Source: Psychrobacter okhotskensis (GTDB lineage Bacteria; Pseudomonadota; Gammaproteobacteria; Pseudomonadales; Moraxellaceae). Taken from it: a stretch of 64,000 nt of DNA. Positions 38,219 to 47,574 of this stretch are shown here, one piece after another (the first letter of the stretch is position 1; each line of letters starts with the position of its first letter). The notes under the pieces are model-generated. The model ran no database searches and was not told the DNA's origin. It saw only the letters and a program-made list of their open reading frames with translations. The translations under genes and the position numbers were made by a program. The DNA lies in the NCBI RefSeq assembly GCF_013248965.1, contig NZ_JABRVQ010000013.1, positions 23,576 through 87,575 on the forward strand. Reading direction: 5' to 3'.

Positions 38219-39043
38219 CTAACGGCGCTGCTCAACGATGATAGAGTCAATGCCGTTGTTTTGTAGACGCTGCTGCGCACTAGCAACCGCTTGACGGTTA
38301 TTCATCGGACGCGAGATGACCTGATAAATTGGCAAACCATTACCCGTGGTGTTTTTGACCACTCTGGCATCCACGCCAGCCATGAGCACTTGCGCACGGC
38401 GACGGTCAGCTTCATCGGCATCACCAAAGCTGTTAATCTGTAAGATATAGGTCGCCGCAGGTTTGGCAGGTTGGACGCTAGCCGCATTCGTCCCTGAATT
38501 ATTGGCTCGGTTTGCCGTATTGCCACTATTACTAGTCGCCGGCGCGCCATCATAGGTAGCGTCTTCTTCAACGACAACGATATCATCGCTATTATTGGCC
38601 GTACCAGCATTGTTACCACGGCTTGGCTCGATCACGGTGCTTTCAGAAATACCAAAGTTACCCGTATCATCATTGCGACTGGCTGAATTGCTCTCCGGTT
38701 GAGTAACGACGACGTCCGGCTCAAAAGCACCGATACTGCCCAAGCCATCATTACCTGTTTCACCGATATTTTCATCAGGGATGGTCGCCATCTCTTGATT
38801 GGGCAAAATATCGTAGAACTCGTAATCGCTATTATCGGTATCGGTATCGACGCGGGGCTCTACCTGCCGATCAGGATCATTACCGGCAGTGCTATCAGCG
38901 GGACTAAAATCAAATAATGGTGAGAGGTACAAAAACACCCCGATCATTAGGGTCAATACTGCCCCGACAAACATCCATAATAAACCTGATACGCTACTTG
39001 ATTTGCGCTTTTCGGTCGCACCTTTAGGTTTTTTGGCTAGCAT
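38219..39043 (-). CDS. SPOR-domain cell-division protein (FtsN-like)
   Basis: Single transmembrane segment (about residues 21-43), then a long acidic, Asn/Ser/Thr-rich periplasmic linker, then a C-terminal SPOR domain (about residues 197-272: YILQINSFGDADEADRRRAQV... YQVISRPM...). SPOR domains bind denuded glycan at the septum. The arrangement directly downstream of argS is shared with the FtsN gene of related Moraxellaceae, so FtsN is likely, though the linker sequence gives no proof. Confidence 0.85.
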   Translation of the reverse strand: MLAKKPKGATEKRKSSSVSGLLWMFVGAVLTLMIGVFLYLSPLFDFSPADSTAGNDPDRQVEPRVDTDTDNSDYEFYDILPNQEMATIPDENIGETGNDGLGSIGAFEPDVVVTQPESNSASRNDDTGNFGISESTVIEPSRGNNAGTANNSDDIVVVEEDATYDGAPATSNSGNTANRANNSGTNAASVQPAKPAATYILQINSFGDADEADRRRAQVLMAGVDARVVKNTTGNGLPIYQVISRPMNNRQAVASAQQRLQNNGIDSIIVEQRR

Positions 39044-39112
39044 GGATCTCTTTCTCCCTACTGAATCTATCTGTCGTTATCGAATTATTGCTATCGCTCG
39101 TCTGTATATGTT

Positions 39113-40942
39113 CTACATGCTAGACGGTGCAGATAACCCTAATAAACTAAGCCCATTGGACACTACTTGACGTACCGCTTTTGACAAGCGCAGACGGGCT
39201 TGCATCATATCGAGCTCTTCTTGGCTTGGCGTCTCACCTGAGGTCAAGCTCACTGGCAGAATACGATTGCTATCGTACCAGCCGTGGAAGAGTGCTGCCA
39301 AATCTTTTAGATAGTTGGTCAGTACATGCGGCTCATAGCCTGTAGCAGCTCGTAACAGTGTCGCTGGATAGGCCGCTAAGAGTTTGATTAGCTCATCTTC
39401 ACTAGGCGCTGTCAGCAAGTTTTGGTGCTGGGCACCAATCAAATCGTCTACAATCAGACCACTGGATTCTAGCTTTTCTAATACGCGGCAAACCCGTGCA
39501 TGCGCGTATTGAATGTAATAGACCAAGTTGTCTTTGCTTTGTGATTTGGCCAGCTCTAAATCGAAGTCGACGTGCACTTCAGGCTTACGCGCGACATAAT
39601 AGAAGCGCGCTGCATCGTTACCGACTTCATGACGCAGCTCGCGCAAGGTGACAAACTTGCCTGAACGCGACGACATTTGCACTTTTTCACTGCCGCGCCA
39701 TAATGCTACGAATTGAACCAGCACCACATCAAGGCGTTCTGCATCAATCCCCAAAGCCAATAACGCCGCTTTTACCCGTGGCACATAACCATGGTGATCC
39801 GCGCCCCAAACGTTGACGACTTTATCAAAGCCACGATCGAACTTATTTTTATGATAAGCGATATCAGAGGCAAAGTAAGTCGATTGTCCATTGGCACGGC
39901 GTACCACACGATCTTTTTCATCACCAAAATCAGTCGATTTAAACCAAATATTGCCGTCTTTTTCGTACAGATAGCCTTTATCCTCTAAAATCTGTAAAAC
40001 CGGCGCAATCTCACTATCAATGGATCTTTCGCTAAACCAGCATTCATAACGCACACCAAAGTCATTTAAGTCGTCTTTGATATCAGCCAGAATACTGCTC
40101 AATGCTGCATTTAAAAACAGCTCATAGGCATCACCAAGCAACGCTTTGCTGTTAGCAATCAGACCATCAATATGCGCTTCTTTGTCGCCTGATAACAATG
40201 TTTTTTCACCATCATCATTGATTTCAAACTGGGCATCTTCTGGCGCATTTTTAGCAACGTCTATAAAGCTGTGCACGTAGCTAGTGCCATGTTGTGCTTT
40301 TAGTGTTTGGGCAATATCACTGACATAGTCGCCTTGATAGCCATTCACGGGAAAAGTTATTTGTTCACCGTTGGCTTCTAGATAACGCAGATACGTACTG
40401 GTCGCTAAGATGTCCATCTGCCGACCGGCATCGTTGACATAATACTCACGAGTGACGTCATAACCAATGGCTTCGAGCAAGTTTGCCACGCTCATGCCAA
40501 ACGCAGCACCGCGTCCATGACCGACATGTAAACTAGAGGTTGGATTAGCGGATACGAACTCAACCTGTACCTTTTGCCCTTCGAACTGGTCGCTCAAACC
40601 AAAGCGATTCTGTTGTTTAAAAATGTCGTCTAACACCGAAAACTTAGCGTCGGCATTTAAAAAGACATTGATAAAGCCTGGACCCGCGATTTCTATTTGG
40701 CGAATGTCTTGGTTGTCAGGCAGTGCATTGACAATTTTTTCGGCAAGCTGGCGTGGATTGGCCTTAGCAGCTTTGGCAGCCGTCAGCGCGATATTGCTGG
40801 CAAAATCACCGTGGCTTAAATCTTTTGTACGGGTGATTTGACTGTTATTTTGCCAATCAGCTGGCAACGCGCCATCGGCTTGTAAGGTTTGAACCGCATC
40901 ATTAAATAAGGATGCTAGCGTATCAATTTGGGCTTGTGACAT
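39113..40942 (-). CDS. argS: Arginyl-tRNA synthetase
   Basis: Class I synthetase of 609 residues. HVGHGRGAAFG is the HIGH motif (about residue 135); QMSSRSGKFVTL replaces KMSKS as is usual for bacterial ArgRS. The N-terminal additional domain and C-terminal anticodon-binding DALR domain (YAHARVCRVLEKL to the end) are complete. Upstream of the SPOR gene by 69 bases; likely co-transcribed. Confidence 0.97.
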   Translation of the reverse strand: MSQAQIDTLASLFNDAVQTLQADGALPADWQNNSQITRTKDLSHGDFASNIALTAAKAAKANPRQLAEKIVNALPDNQDIRQIEIAGPGFINVFLNADAKFSVLDDIFKQQNRFGLSDQFEGQKVQVEFVSANPTSSLHVGHGRGAAFGMSVANLLEAIGYDVTREYYVNDAGRQMDILATSTYLRYLEANGEQITFPVNGYQGDYVSDIAQTLKAQHGTSYVHSFIDVAKNAPEDAQFEINDDGEKTLLSGDKEAHIDGLIANSKALLGDAYELFLNAALSSILADIKDDLNDFGVRYECWFSERSIDSEIAPVLQILEDKGYLYEKDGNIWFKSTDFGDEKDRVVRRANGQSTYFASDIAYHKNKFDRGFDKVVNVWGADHHGYVPRVKAALLALGIDAERLDVVLVQFVALWRGSEKVQMSSRSGKFVTLRELRHEVGNDAARFYYVARKPEVHVDFDLELAKSQSKDNLVYYIQYAHARVCRVLEKLESSGLIVDDLIGAQHQNLLTAPSEDELIKLLAAYPATLLRAATGYEPHVLTNYLKDLAALFHGWYDSNRILPVSLTSGETPSQEELDMMQARLRLSKAVRQVVSNGLSLLGLSAPSSM

Positions 40943-41191
40943 AGGACTATAAACTCAGATAAATAAAAAATGGTACAAAAAATGGGGCGAATGCGCGCAG
41001 TCGGTAACGGCTTATTATAATAGCGACTGACATGGCAGGTGACAAATTAATATAAAAAGATAAGTAACCTGTAAATATAACAATCTTTGCGCTTTATTGC
41101 ACTATTTGCGCCAAAATTAGCACCAAAATCTTACGCTTAGGAAGGTTGGTACTTATATTTGAGATTAATTGGCAGTTATTTAGCATTTCGG

Positions 41192-41212
41192 GTTCAGATT
41201 GAGAGCACACCC
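41192..41212. repeat. Partial TCCTCA-family end
   Basis: GTTCAGATTGAGAGCACACC resembles the right end of the 167-bp element (GTTCAGATTGAGGATACGCC, 16 of 20). A solo remnant, or chance. Confidence 0.35.
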
Positions 41213-41397
41213 TAATAATGAACATAATTGTATCTTTCCTGTTGTCTCACTGATAGCGGTAGTTTATACCCACTGACTTCCGCGTTATAATGACGCTTTG
41301 TATTTTGCCCCTCTATTTAATTTTTATTTATTATTTTATTGCTGCTCATTATTTGAGGAGTGATGCGCTTTTTTAGGGTGATTTTTAAAAAGCGATA

Positions 41398-41501
41398 AAG
41401 TTGGTTCACTATAATTTGGATATAAGGAAGCTGAGCGAAAGTACTACCAATAGTAGACCAAGCAAGGCTAATACCCTATCCAATTTATAGTGAATTGACT
41501 A
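41398..41501. mobile_element. 104-bp MITE-like element, third member with different core
   Basis: 24-base inverted ends: left AAGTTGGTTCACTATAATTT, right (complement) TAGTCAATTCACTATAAATT, about 19 of 24 matching. The ends resemble those of the 107-bp copies, but the central 55 bases do not. It lies 52 bases before the DUF2788 start. Confidence 0.65.
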
Positions 41502-41553
41502 TAAGATAATAGCGTTAAATAGATGGCATGTTACTACTCTATAGGATTAAGCC

Positions 41554-41772
41554 ATGTTTGCTATTGCTGCCAGTACCGTCACCAGTTGGGGGCTGTACGT
41601 ACTATTACCCATATTTATTGCGTTTTTATTCTTTATCATTTGGGACTTATCAAAACGCTCTGAAGCCGGTCGCGCCGGTACTTTTTGGATGTTTTTAGCG
41701 CTTGGTGCGGGCTTTATAGGATTTATACTCAAGGTGCTAATAGAAGTGGCGTTTAACAAATGGTTCATTTAA
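41554..41772 (+). CDS. DUF2788 small membrane protein
   Basis: 72-residue protein with two transmembrane helices (about residues 12-30 and 43-66) separated by a basic loop DLSKRSEAGRAG, matching the DUF2788 family of small proteobacterial membrane proteins. Role unknown. AGGATTAAGCC precedes the ATG. Confidence 0.8.
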   Translation: MFAIAASTVTSWGLYVLLPIFIAFLFFIIWDLSKRSEAGRAGTFWMFLALGAGFIGFILKVLIEVAFNKWFI

Positions 41773-41932
41773 ACAGATCTCTTATTTATAAACCATAAGA
41801 AAAACGGATAGCGCTATTCGTCAATGATAATATGACTGACCCTGTCGCTAATAGACAAAGTCACCAATAAAGAGCCGTCGCTGCCAAAGTCATTATTCAT
41901 GTTGTTTATGTGAGTGTATTAAAGCAAATCAT

Positions 41933-43054
41933 TCACTTATCTGACTGCGAGATAACGTCACTCACGTAAGTCGGCAAATCCCACGCGCCACCGGCGAAAC
42001 CCCGGCACATTCCTGTGCTGGAATCTTCCGCTTGAACAAAGTCTTTTCCATCCCAAACCCATATCGCCCGATTCCAGCAATCGCCAACCCCGCGGTCTTT
42101 GTGTGTTGCCCAAATCTCGCCATTAGAATAATCATTGCCCATGGTAGTAATTAGCTGCGAACGACGGGGTTTTGCCTTGTCAATCAGCCAATAACCATAG
42201 CCTTCGTTGTATGCGCCCTGCCAACAAATATGACTGGCTAATGTATGGGTAGCATCTACGGGTGTAAATTCCCAGTCTAGCCTATCAGCGCCATATTCTT
42301 GCATTCGTTGGTACGCTTCGGTCTTTGGATTGACCAGCTCACAGTCTCCCATATCGTCTTCAGAGCCGATAAGCTCCTTAGCATCAATATCAATCCACTT
42401 ATTTATATTTTTTTGAAAATACACTAGCTTTGCAGGGTCGAGCTGCTGTTTATCATCAGAATATGAGATCGCTTTTTTAATGACGGAGACTGGTTTGGCT
42501 GCTTTAGGCCTTTGCCGATTGGGATTGTTTTTGCTCACTAGTGCTACTGGTGTCCCTACTCTTCCTTGCACCTCGTCAAGCTTGAGCAGCACGGCACTCA
42601 TGCCTTTATCGCTGATTATCCAACGATCATCACCCGCTCTTATCTCTATCTTAGTATTTTGACGCGAATGACTTAGAAGCTGCTGAGTTTGCTTAGTATT
42701 AAGCGCACCCTTCTCAATGGCACCATAATTTTTATTGTTTAGCCAAAGCTCTGTTGCCCTCAATTCATTGTCGCTACTATCCACCTTGTCTTCTTGGTAT
42801 TCAAAAGCCACCTGTACGTTTGGTATCGACTTTTGCGGTAAAGCTGTCAACAAAATCGAGGCAGGCGTATCCAACATACTCTCATCCGCATAACCCGCTG
42901 CTCGGCAAGTCAAGGTATTATCACAGACCAGTTGCCAATCATCCTGTACAAAGCCCCACCCTTCAAATGGCGTACCATAGGCAGCATGAGCAGATATGGA
43001 CGTCAATGGCAGCAAACCCATCATAGCACTGAGTAAAATCGTTAACTTTTTCAC
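41933..43054 (-). CDS. DUF1176-family exported protein
   Basis: Signal peptide (about residues 1-24, ending AHA) and a DUF1176 body: QDDWQLVCDNTLTCRAAGY near the start, ELWLNNKNYG, and a C-terminal half with ASHICWQGAYNEGYGYWLIDK and DCWNRAIWVWDGKDFV. A periplasmic or surface role is inferred; function unknown. The start is GTG with AAGGAAA upstream. No terminator seen between it and cmoB, which ends 32 bases upstream on the same strand. Confidence 0.87.
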   Translation of the reverse strand: MKKLTILLSAMMGLLPLTSISAHAAYGTPFEGWGFVQDDWQLVCDNTLTCRAAGYADESMLDTPASILLTALPQKSIPNVQVAFEYQEDKVDSSDNELRATELWLNNKNYGAIEKGALNTKQTQQLLSHSRQNTKIEIRAGDDRWIISDKGMSAVLLKLDEVQGRVGTPVALVSKNNPNRQRPKAAKPVSVIKKAISYSDDKQQLDPAKLVYFQKNINKWIDIDAKELIGSEDDMGDCELVNPKTEAYQRMQEYGADRLDWEFTPVDATHTLASHICWQGAYNEGYGYWLIDKAKPRRSQLITTMGNDYSNGEIWATHKDRGVGDCWNRAIWVWDGKDFVQAEDSSTGMCRGFAGGAWDLPTYVSDVISQSDK

Positions 43055-43086
43055 TGCCCATTTTCCTTATGGTAGGTAAGTACGCG

Positions 43087-44163
43087 CTACTTTTTGGCAA
43101 GCAAAGTCGCACGCATCGGTGCAGGATAGCCTTCAAGGGTTTTGCTAGAATCATTGGGGTCTAAAAAATCGGCTAACGAATGATAGGTCATCCATTCCGT
43201 TTTACGTTGTTCCTCAATCGAGGTTACGGCTACATCTACGCAGCGCACGTCTGAGAATCCAGCCTTTTCTAGCCAGCCAATTAATGCGGCGACTGACGGC
43301 AAAAAATACACGTTATTCATTTGCGCATAGCGATCATGCGGCACCAGTACCGTATTGGCATCGCCTTCAATGACCAAAGTCTCAAGCACCAACTCACCAC
43401 CTTTTACCAACTGTCCTTTGAGTTGTTGCAGGTGCTCAAAGGGTGACTGACGATGATACAGCACGCCCATACTAAACACGGTATCAAACAGCTGACTGTG
43501 CTCTGGCAATGCTTCAAGTGGCACGGGAATATAATGGGTACGATAACGACCTGTACCATGAACATGAGTATGAGCATCAGCGTTACCCACAAAATGACGA
43601 ATCGCCATAAACTGATGATAAAACAGGCAAGACGGATCAATGATAATGACTGTATCCGCGCCAGCCCCTGCCATACGCCAACCGTGATAACCGGAGCCGC
43701 CGCCGACATCTAAAACACGCCGACCTTTTAAATTTCCTAAATGCGGTGCGACCCGCTGCCACTTCCAATCACTGTGCCACTCGGTATCTATAAAAATTGG
43801 CGCGGCTTGTTGATCTTCATTCTGACCACTATCGACTTGACCACCAATCTGAAAAGGCCCTTTGCGCCATGGCATCAATTGCTTTAGTAGCGCCATGGTT
43901 TGTTTGCGCTCAGAGTCACTCAACGGCGCATTAATCGTCAATATGTCACTGTCCAAATCCACATTATCAACGGCTAATGTTGGCAAACGTGCTACCGACG
44001 CTTGATAAACCGGCGCATGCGCATAGTTGGCTTTATCCTTGATATCATTTAACCACGTGGGTAATTTTGACAGCCACTCATAGGCGCTCGGCTGCTGCTG
44101 TGCCAGCTCTAATAAGGTTAAATACAGTTCGCGTTCGGCGTGGATGATAGTGTCGTTAAGCAT
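43087..44163 (-). CDS. cmoB: tRNA U34 carboxymethyltransferase
   Basis: Transfers the carboxymethyl group of Cx-SAM to 5-hydroxyuridine at the wobble position. Blocks: LMPWRKGPFQIGG, IDTEWHSDWKWQRV, LDVGGGSGYHGWRM (SAM site), FDTVFSMGVLYHRQSPFEHL. 358 residues versus 323 in E. coli because of N-terminal and loop additions (GGQVDSGQNEDQQ). No good ribosome site is visible. Separated from cmoA by an unrelated gene. Confidence 0.95.
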   Translation of the reverse strand: MLNDTIIHAERELYLTLLELAQQQPSAYEWLSKLPTWLNDIKDKANYAHAPVYQASVARLPTLAVDNVDLDSDILTINAPLSDSERKQTMALLKQLMPWRKGPFQIGGQVDSGQNEDQQAAPIFIDTEWHSDWKWQRVAPHLGNLKGRRVLDVGGGSGYHGWRMAGAGADTVIIIDPSCLFYHQFMAIRHFVGNADAHTHVHGTGRYRTHYIPVPLEALPEHSQLFDTVFSMGVLYHRQSPFEHLQQLKGQLVKGGELVLETLVIEGDANTVLVPHDRYAQMNNVYFLPSVAALIGWLEKAGFSDVRCVDVAVTSIEEQRKTEWMTYHSLADFLDPNDSSKTLEGYPAPMRATLLAKK

Positions 44164-44355
44164 AAAAGCAGATTACCGTGTTGATTGTTATTTAAATGGA
44201 TAATAATGAAAACAGTGAAAATAAAGAAAAAGCAAAAAAAAATGAGCCTCAAGATTGGAGTCCTTTAAGAGTGGGCAAATATGCGAGGCATAGCTCGGTG
44301 TTCTTTAATAATTATGCTCACGCCTCGTCCCTCGGCAGAAGCATATACTTCGTAG

Positions 44356-44372
44356 GGTGTGCCCAGCGCACC
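44356..44372. repeat. REP-like hairpin between cmoB and the orphan gene
   Basis: GGTGTGCCCAGCGCACC: 7-base arms with one G-T pair around CCA, GC-rich in an AT-rich spacer. A CGAGGC/GCCTCG pair (44284-44289 with 44322-44327) lies just upstream. Together they suggest a repeat remnant at the edge of the insertion between cmoA and cmoB. Confidence 0.4.
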
Positions 44373-44436
44373 TGAAATTTCTTTAAATAGAATTTTCTAA
44401 TAGCTCATAACGCGAGTATTTACTTGTGCCATTAAA

Positions 44437-45006
44437 TTAACTATATCTTACGCATGTCCTTAGAATTTCTGCTTCACTACGAAGGTCGTCGTACTCAAAA
44501 GCGTCGTAACTGTCACCCTGACCTTTAAAAACAATTTTGCCTTCTTCTAACCAATGTAAGACATTTTTAGCATCATCAATAATCTCGGGATAAAACTCAT
44601 TTAAGATACCATCCATACTACTGTTTGATACCGATGTATCGATGTCTGTTAGGCGAACTCCATATACCATCCCTAGCCTATTGAGAAAATTATAACCATC
44701 GTAATAGAGGTGGTACATCATATAAATCACATCACAACACTTATCATCTCTATTGATAATTGAGTTTAGATATTCTGTTATTCGGTCTGCTTCAAACTTG
44801 TAAAAATGGACGTATCTTGCAAAACTATCATAGTAATCCTTAAAACTATCTTCAGAACTATAATCAAAGGAAATCAGCTCAAGATACAAATCAGGGTTGC
44901 TAGACTCTAATACGTTGTCTTCATACAACCATTGTTCAAACGATTGTATGCTCATTTTTTTTGTTAACACTTGATGAATATGTTGTTCAGCTATAGATGG
45001 AATCAT
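44437..45006 (-). CDS. Orphan hypothetical protein between cmoA and cmoB
   Basis: 189 residues, acidic, rich in Tyr/Asp/Ser, no signal or membrane segment. SFEQWLYEDNVLE and DLYLELISFDYSSEDSF resemble a pattern I associate with small immunity-like proteins, but I cannot assign a family. It begins 31 bases after the cmoA stop with AAGGCA upstream, so it is probably co-transcribed. It is markedly more AT-rich than both cmo genes, pointing to insertion. Confidence 0.6.
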   Translation of the reverse strand: MIPSIAEQHIHQVLTKKMSIQSFEQWLYEDNVLESSNPDLYLELISFDYSSEDSFKDYYDSFARYVHFYKFEADRITEYLNSIINRDDKCCDVIYMMYHLYYDGYNFLNRLGMVYGVRLTDIDTSVSNSSMDGILNEFYPEIIDDAKNVLHWLEEGKIVFKGQGDSYDAFEYDDLRSEAEILRTCVRYS

Positions 45007-45037
45007 ATTAGTGCCTTGTTTGCCCCCAAAATAAATC

Positions 45038-45811
45038 CTATTTAAACGCCACGATAGAGACGAAGTTCAAAAACTGAAACCATGTGAGATGCCGCGCGAA
45101 ACCAACTTGTCCTAAACGCTGATGATGCTCATCTAAAGTATCGGTAATCAAGACGTTTTCTAGCGCATTACGCTTGCCGCTAATTTCCATCTCGGTATAG
45201 CCGTTGGCGCGTTTAAAATCATAATAACGCTCAACCAACCACGCATCGTACTGCTCATCAAACGCATGTGTCTTTTCGGTTAGCACTAATATGCCGCCTT
45301 CGCTTAATGCCGCATAAATTTTCTCTAATACTGCAACTCTATCGGCAGCAGGTAAAAACTGTAACGTTAAGTTTAAAATCACCATATCGCAGGGTTCAAG
45401 CTCAATATCACGAATATCCGCAGTGATCACTTCTATATCGTGCTCAGGATAATGATCATTCAATAAAGTCGTCGCTTCAGTCGTCATCGCCGGTGAGATA
45501 TCAATCGCTTTGATCTGCAAGTCTTGCGGCTCAAACTCGCCTGCCAAGGTCATACTTGCGGCACCAAGTGAGCAGCCCAAATCATAAATGCGACTGACAC
45601 GCTGACCATTATCATCCTGCTGGCGATATTTACAATGACGACGGGCAAATATGGGTAGCATGGCTAATACCTGACCATAACCAGGCACACTGCGACGAAT
45701 CATATCAGGGAAACAAGCCACCACTTGCTCATCAAAGGAAAAGCGCGCCGCTTTATCGAGTGGCGTTGTGAATAAGGTGTCATGTTTGATAGCAGGCTTG
45801 GCTTGGTTCAT
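45038..45811 (-). CDS. cmoA: Carboxy-S-adenosyl-L-methionine synthase
   Basis: Makes Cx-SAM from SAM and prephenate for Cmo[39 protein letters not shown] (SAM site), [13 protein letters not shown] and the C-terminal [18 protein letters not shown] are family blocks. 257 residues. The leader immediately before the ATG consists of 7-base tandem repeats and lacks a good ribosome site. Confidence 0.95.
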   Translation of the reverse strand: MNQAKPAIKHDTLFTTPLDKAARFSFDEQVVACFPDMIRRSVPGYGQVLAMLPIFARRHCKYRQQDDNGQRVSRIYDLGCSLGAASMTLAGEFEPQDLQIKAIDISPAMTTEATTLLNDHYPEHDIEVITADIRDIELEPCDMVILNLTLQFLPAADRVAVLEKIYAALSEGGILVLTEKTHAFDEQYDAWLVERYYDFKRANGYTEMEISGKRNALENVLITDTLDEHHQRLGQVGFARHLTWFQFLNFVSIVAFK

Positions 45812-45821
45812 GGTGCGACTC

Positions 45822-45856
45822 GTTTTTGGTTTTTGGTTTTTGGTTTTTGGTTTTCG
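45822..45856. repeat. 7-bp tandem repeats in the cmoA leader
   Basis: Four exact GTTTTTG units (45822-45849) and one variant (45850-45856), starting 10 bases before the cmoA ATG on the minus strand. Copy changes would alter the leader length. Confidence 0.92.
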
Positions 45857-46140
45857 ACATTGAAACTTTGATTGGGAAATGCTCAGTGGTTCTGATCGAT
45901 ACTATTTAATCGATGCTATTCAACTGATAGCGTTAGCCCAGAGCGGACTAACGTAGCAAAAGCCCATTATAACATTACTGTTTGTTACTTATCGCAGCCA
46001 ACTGCCCTGCTAAGCTGATTAGGTCGCGCTAAGGGCAATAAATTCTTCAAAGTAACAAGTCATTGAAAAATGACATCATGGCATCCAAATAAAGACCTTA
46101 GCCTATCTCTATAACAACATCTATAATAATAGGAAAAATT
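45857..46140. other. Divergent spacer between cmoA and msrA
   Basis: About 280 bases with no gene or hairpin terminator. Promoters for cmoA and msrA are presumably here. Confidence 0.35.
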
Positions 46141-46662
46141 ATGCAAACCATTATATTAGGCGGTGGCTGTTTCTGGTGCACCGAATCTGTATTTTTATCC
46201 GTCAAAGGCGTACAGTCTGTCGTTTCAGGCTATATGGGCGGCGATGCTGTCTCTGCTAACTATGAAGCCGTCTGCGGCGGCGACACCGGACACGTTGAAG
46301 TCATCAAGGTTAAGTTTGATGAGTCTATCGTCCCGTTAGAAGTCATACTCGATGTTTTCTTTGCCACTCATGATCCCACCACGATGGATCGTCAAGGCAA
46401 TGATGTTGGTAGCCAATATCGCAGCGTGGTGTTTTACACAGACGAAGATCAAAAACCGACCGTCGATCGCACAATCAACAAACTACGCGACATGGGTCTC
46501 AACGTCGTCACAGAAGTACACCCTGCCGTTGAATTTTATCAAGCAGAAGAGACCCATCAAGACTTCTTCAATAGAAACCCGGGACAGGCTTATTGCAACT
46601 TCGCCATACCGCCAAAGCTTGCCAAATTGCGTAAAGAGTTCAGTAAGTACATGGTGAGCTAA
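46141..46662 (+). CDS. msrA: Peptide methionine-S-sulfoxide reductase A
   Basis: Repairs oxidised methionine. Active site GGGCFWCTES with nucleophile Cys10; GYMGGD and the HDPTTMDRQGNDVGSQYRS block are conserved. Resolving cysteine in AYCNF near the C-terminus. 173 residues, cytoplasmic. AGGAAAAATT precedes the ATG. Confidence 0.96.
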   Translation: MQTIILGGGCFWCTESVFLSVKGVQSVVSGYMGGDAVSANYEAVCGGDTGHVEVIKVKFDESIVPLEVILDVFFATHDPTTMDRQGNDVGSQYRSVVFYTDEDQKPTVDRTINKLRDMGLNVVTEVHPAVEFYQAEETHQDFFNRNPGQAYCNFAIPPKLAKLRKEFSKYMVS

Positions 46663-46722
46663 ACAAAATGTTAAATAAGAAACTGCTGAAAAAGCATAGT
46701 TCTTAGAGCGACTTTTAATCAT

Positions 46723-46757
46723 AGCCAAACGCTTATTCCATAGGCGTTTGGCTTTTT
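46723..46757 (+). terminator. Terminator of msrA
   Basis: AGCCAAACGC stem with GCGTTTGGCT (46723-46732, 46744-46753), extended by a partial inner stem, T5 tail. Confidence 0.9.
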
Positions 46758-46836
46758 AATACCCTTAGTATTATTAACCAAAAAGCTATTATAAAAATAA
46801 CTAATAATATAAACTTCAATGAATAAAGGTGAACTT

Positions 46837-47505
46837 ATGAACCCTGAATTTTGGCAAGCGCGCTGGCAAGAGAAACGCATTGGTTTTAATCAGTCTGAAG
46901 TTAATCCGTTATTAACGAAATACTTTAGCCATTTAAACGTGCCCACTGGTGGTCGAGTATTTGTGCCTTTATGTGGTAAGTCAATCGATATGGCATGGCT
47001 AGCAGCACAGAGCTATGATGTAATTGGCGTTGAATTGGTTGAGACAGCCGTACAAGAATTCTTTGCTGAACAAAATATCATACCTACTGTACATCAGCAT
47101 GTGCGTAATCCAGCGATCAAATATTATCAAGGTCAGCTAACAGGATGAACAATAACGTTATGGGTCGCTGATATTTTTGCGCTAACAGCTGAGGATATTG
47201 GCTTTGTCGATGCAGTATATGATAAAGCGGCATTGATTGCCCTGCCAGCCAATATGCGTATGAAATATAGCGAGCACGTACACAAACTTGGTGTTAATGT
47301 GAGTAATAAAATAGCGCCGCAACTGTTACTCACATTGAATTATGACCAAAGTAAAAAGAATGGACCACCCTTCTCGATTAGTAGCGAACAGATACAGCAA
47401 TACTATGGCGAGCACTATCAAATTAACGAGCTGATAAATGAACCTGCTACTATTGGCTCCGCACCTGAGCTAAAAGTCACTGAGCATGTTTGGCTGTTGA
47501 ATTAA
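46837..47505 (+). pseudogene. tpm: Thiopurine S-methyltransferase with an in-frame TGA
   Basis: Chalcogen/thiopurine methyltransferase of 222 codons. FWQARWQEKRIGFNQSEVNPLL, RVFVPLCGKSIDMAWLA (SAM site), VIGVELVETAVQEFF and, after the stop, LWVADIFALT and YDKAALIALPANMR are all in one frame. The TGA at 47146-47148 falls between GQLTG and TITLW in an otherwise intact gene, so a single base change is enough to explain it. Without readthrough only about 103 residues are made. ATG 46837 follows AAAGGTGA; the ATG at 46819 is less likely. Confidence 0.88.
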
Positions 47506-47574
47506 ATATAAGCTTAATTATCGCAATGATTCAATAGTGATTAAGCGACGATTAAGTCATAACGGAGAAACCTA

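Larger units (their letters stand above)
40943..41553. other. Divergent spacer between argS and the DUF2788 gene
   Basis: About 610 bases. It holds a short piece similar to the TCCTCA-family end (41192-41212) and the third TATAGTC-type element (41398-41501). Otherwise AT-rich with no gene. Confidence 0.5.
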
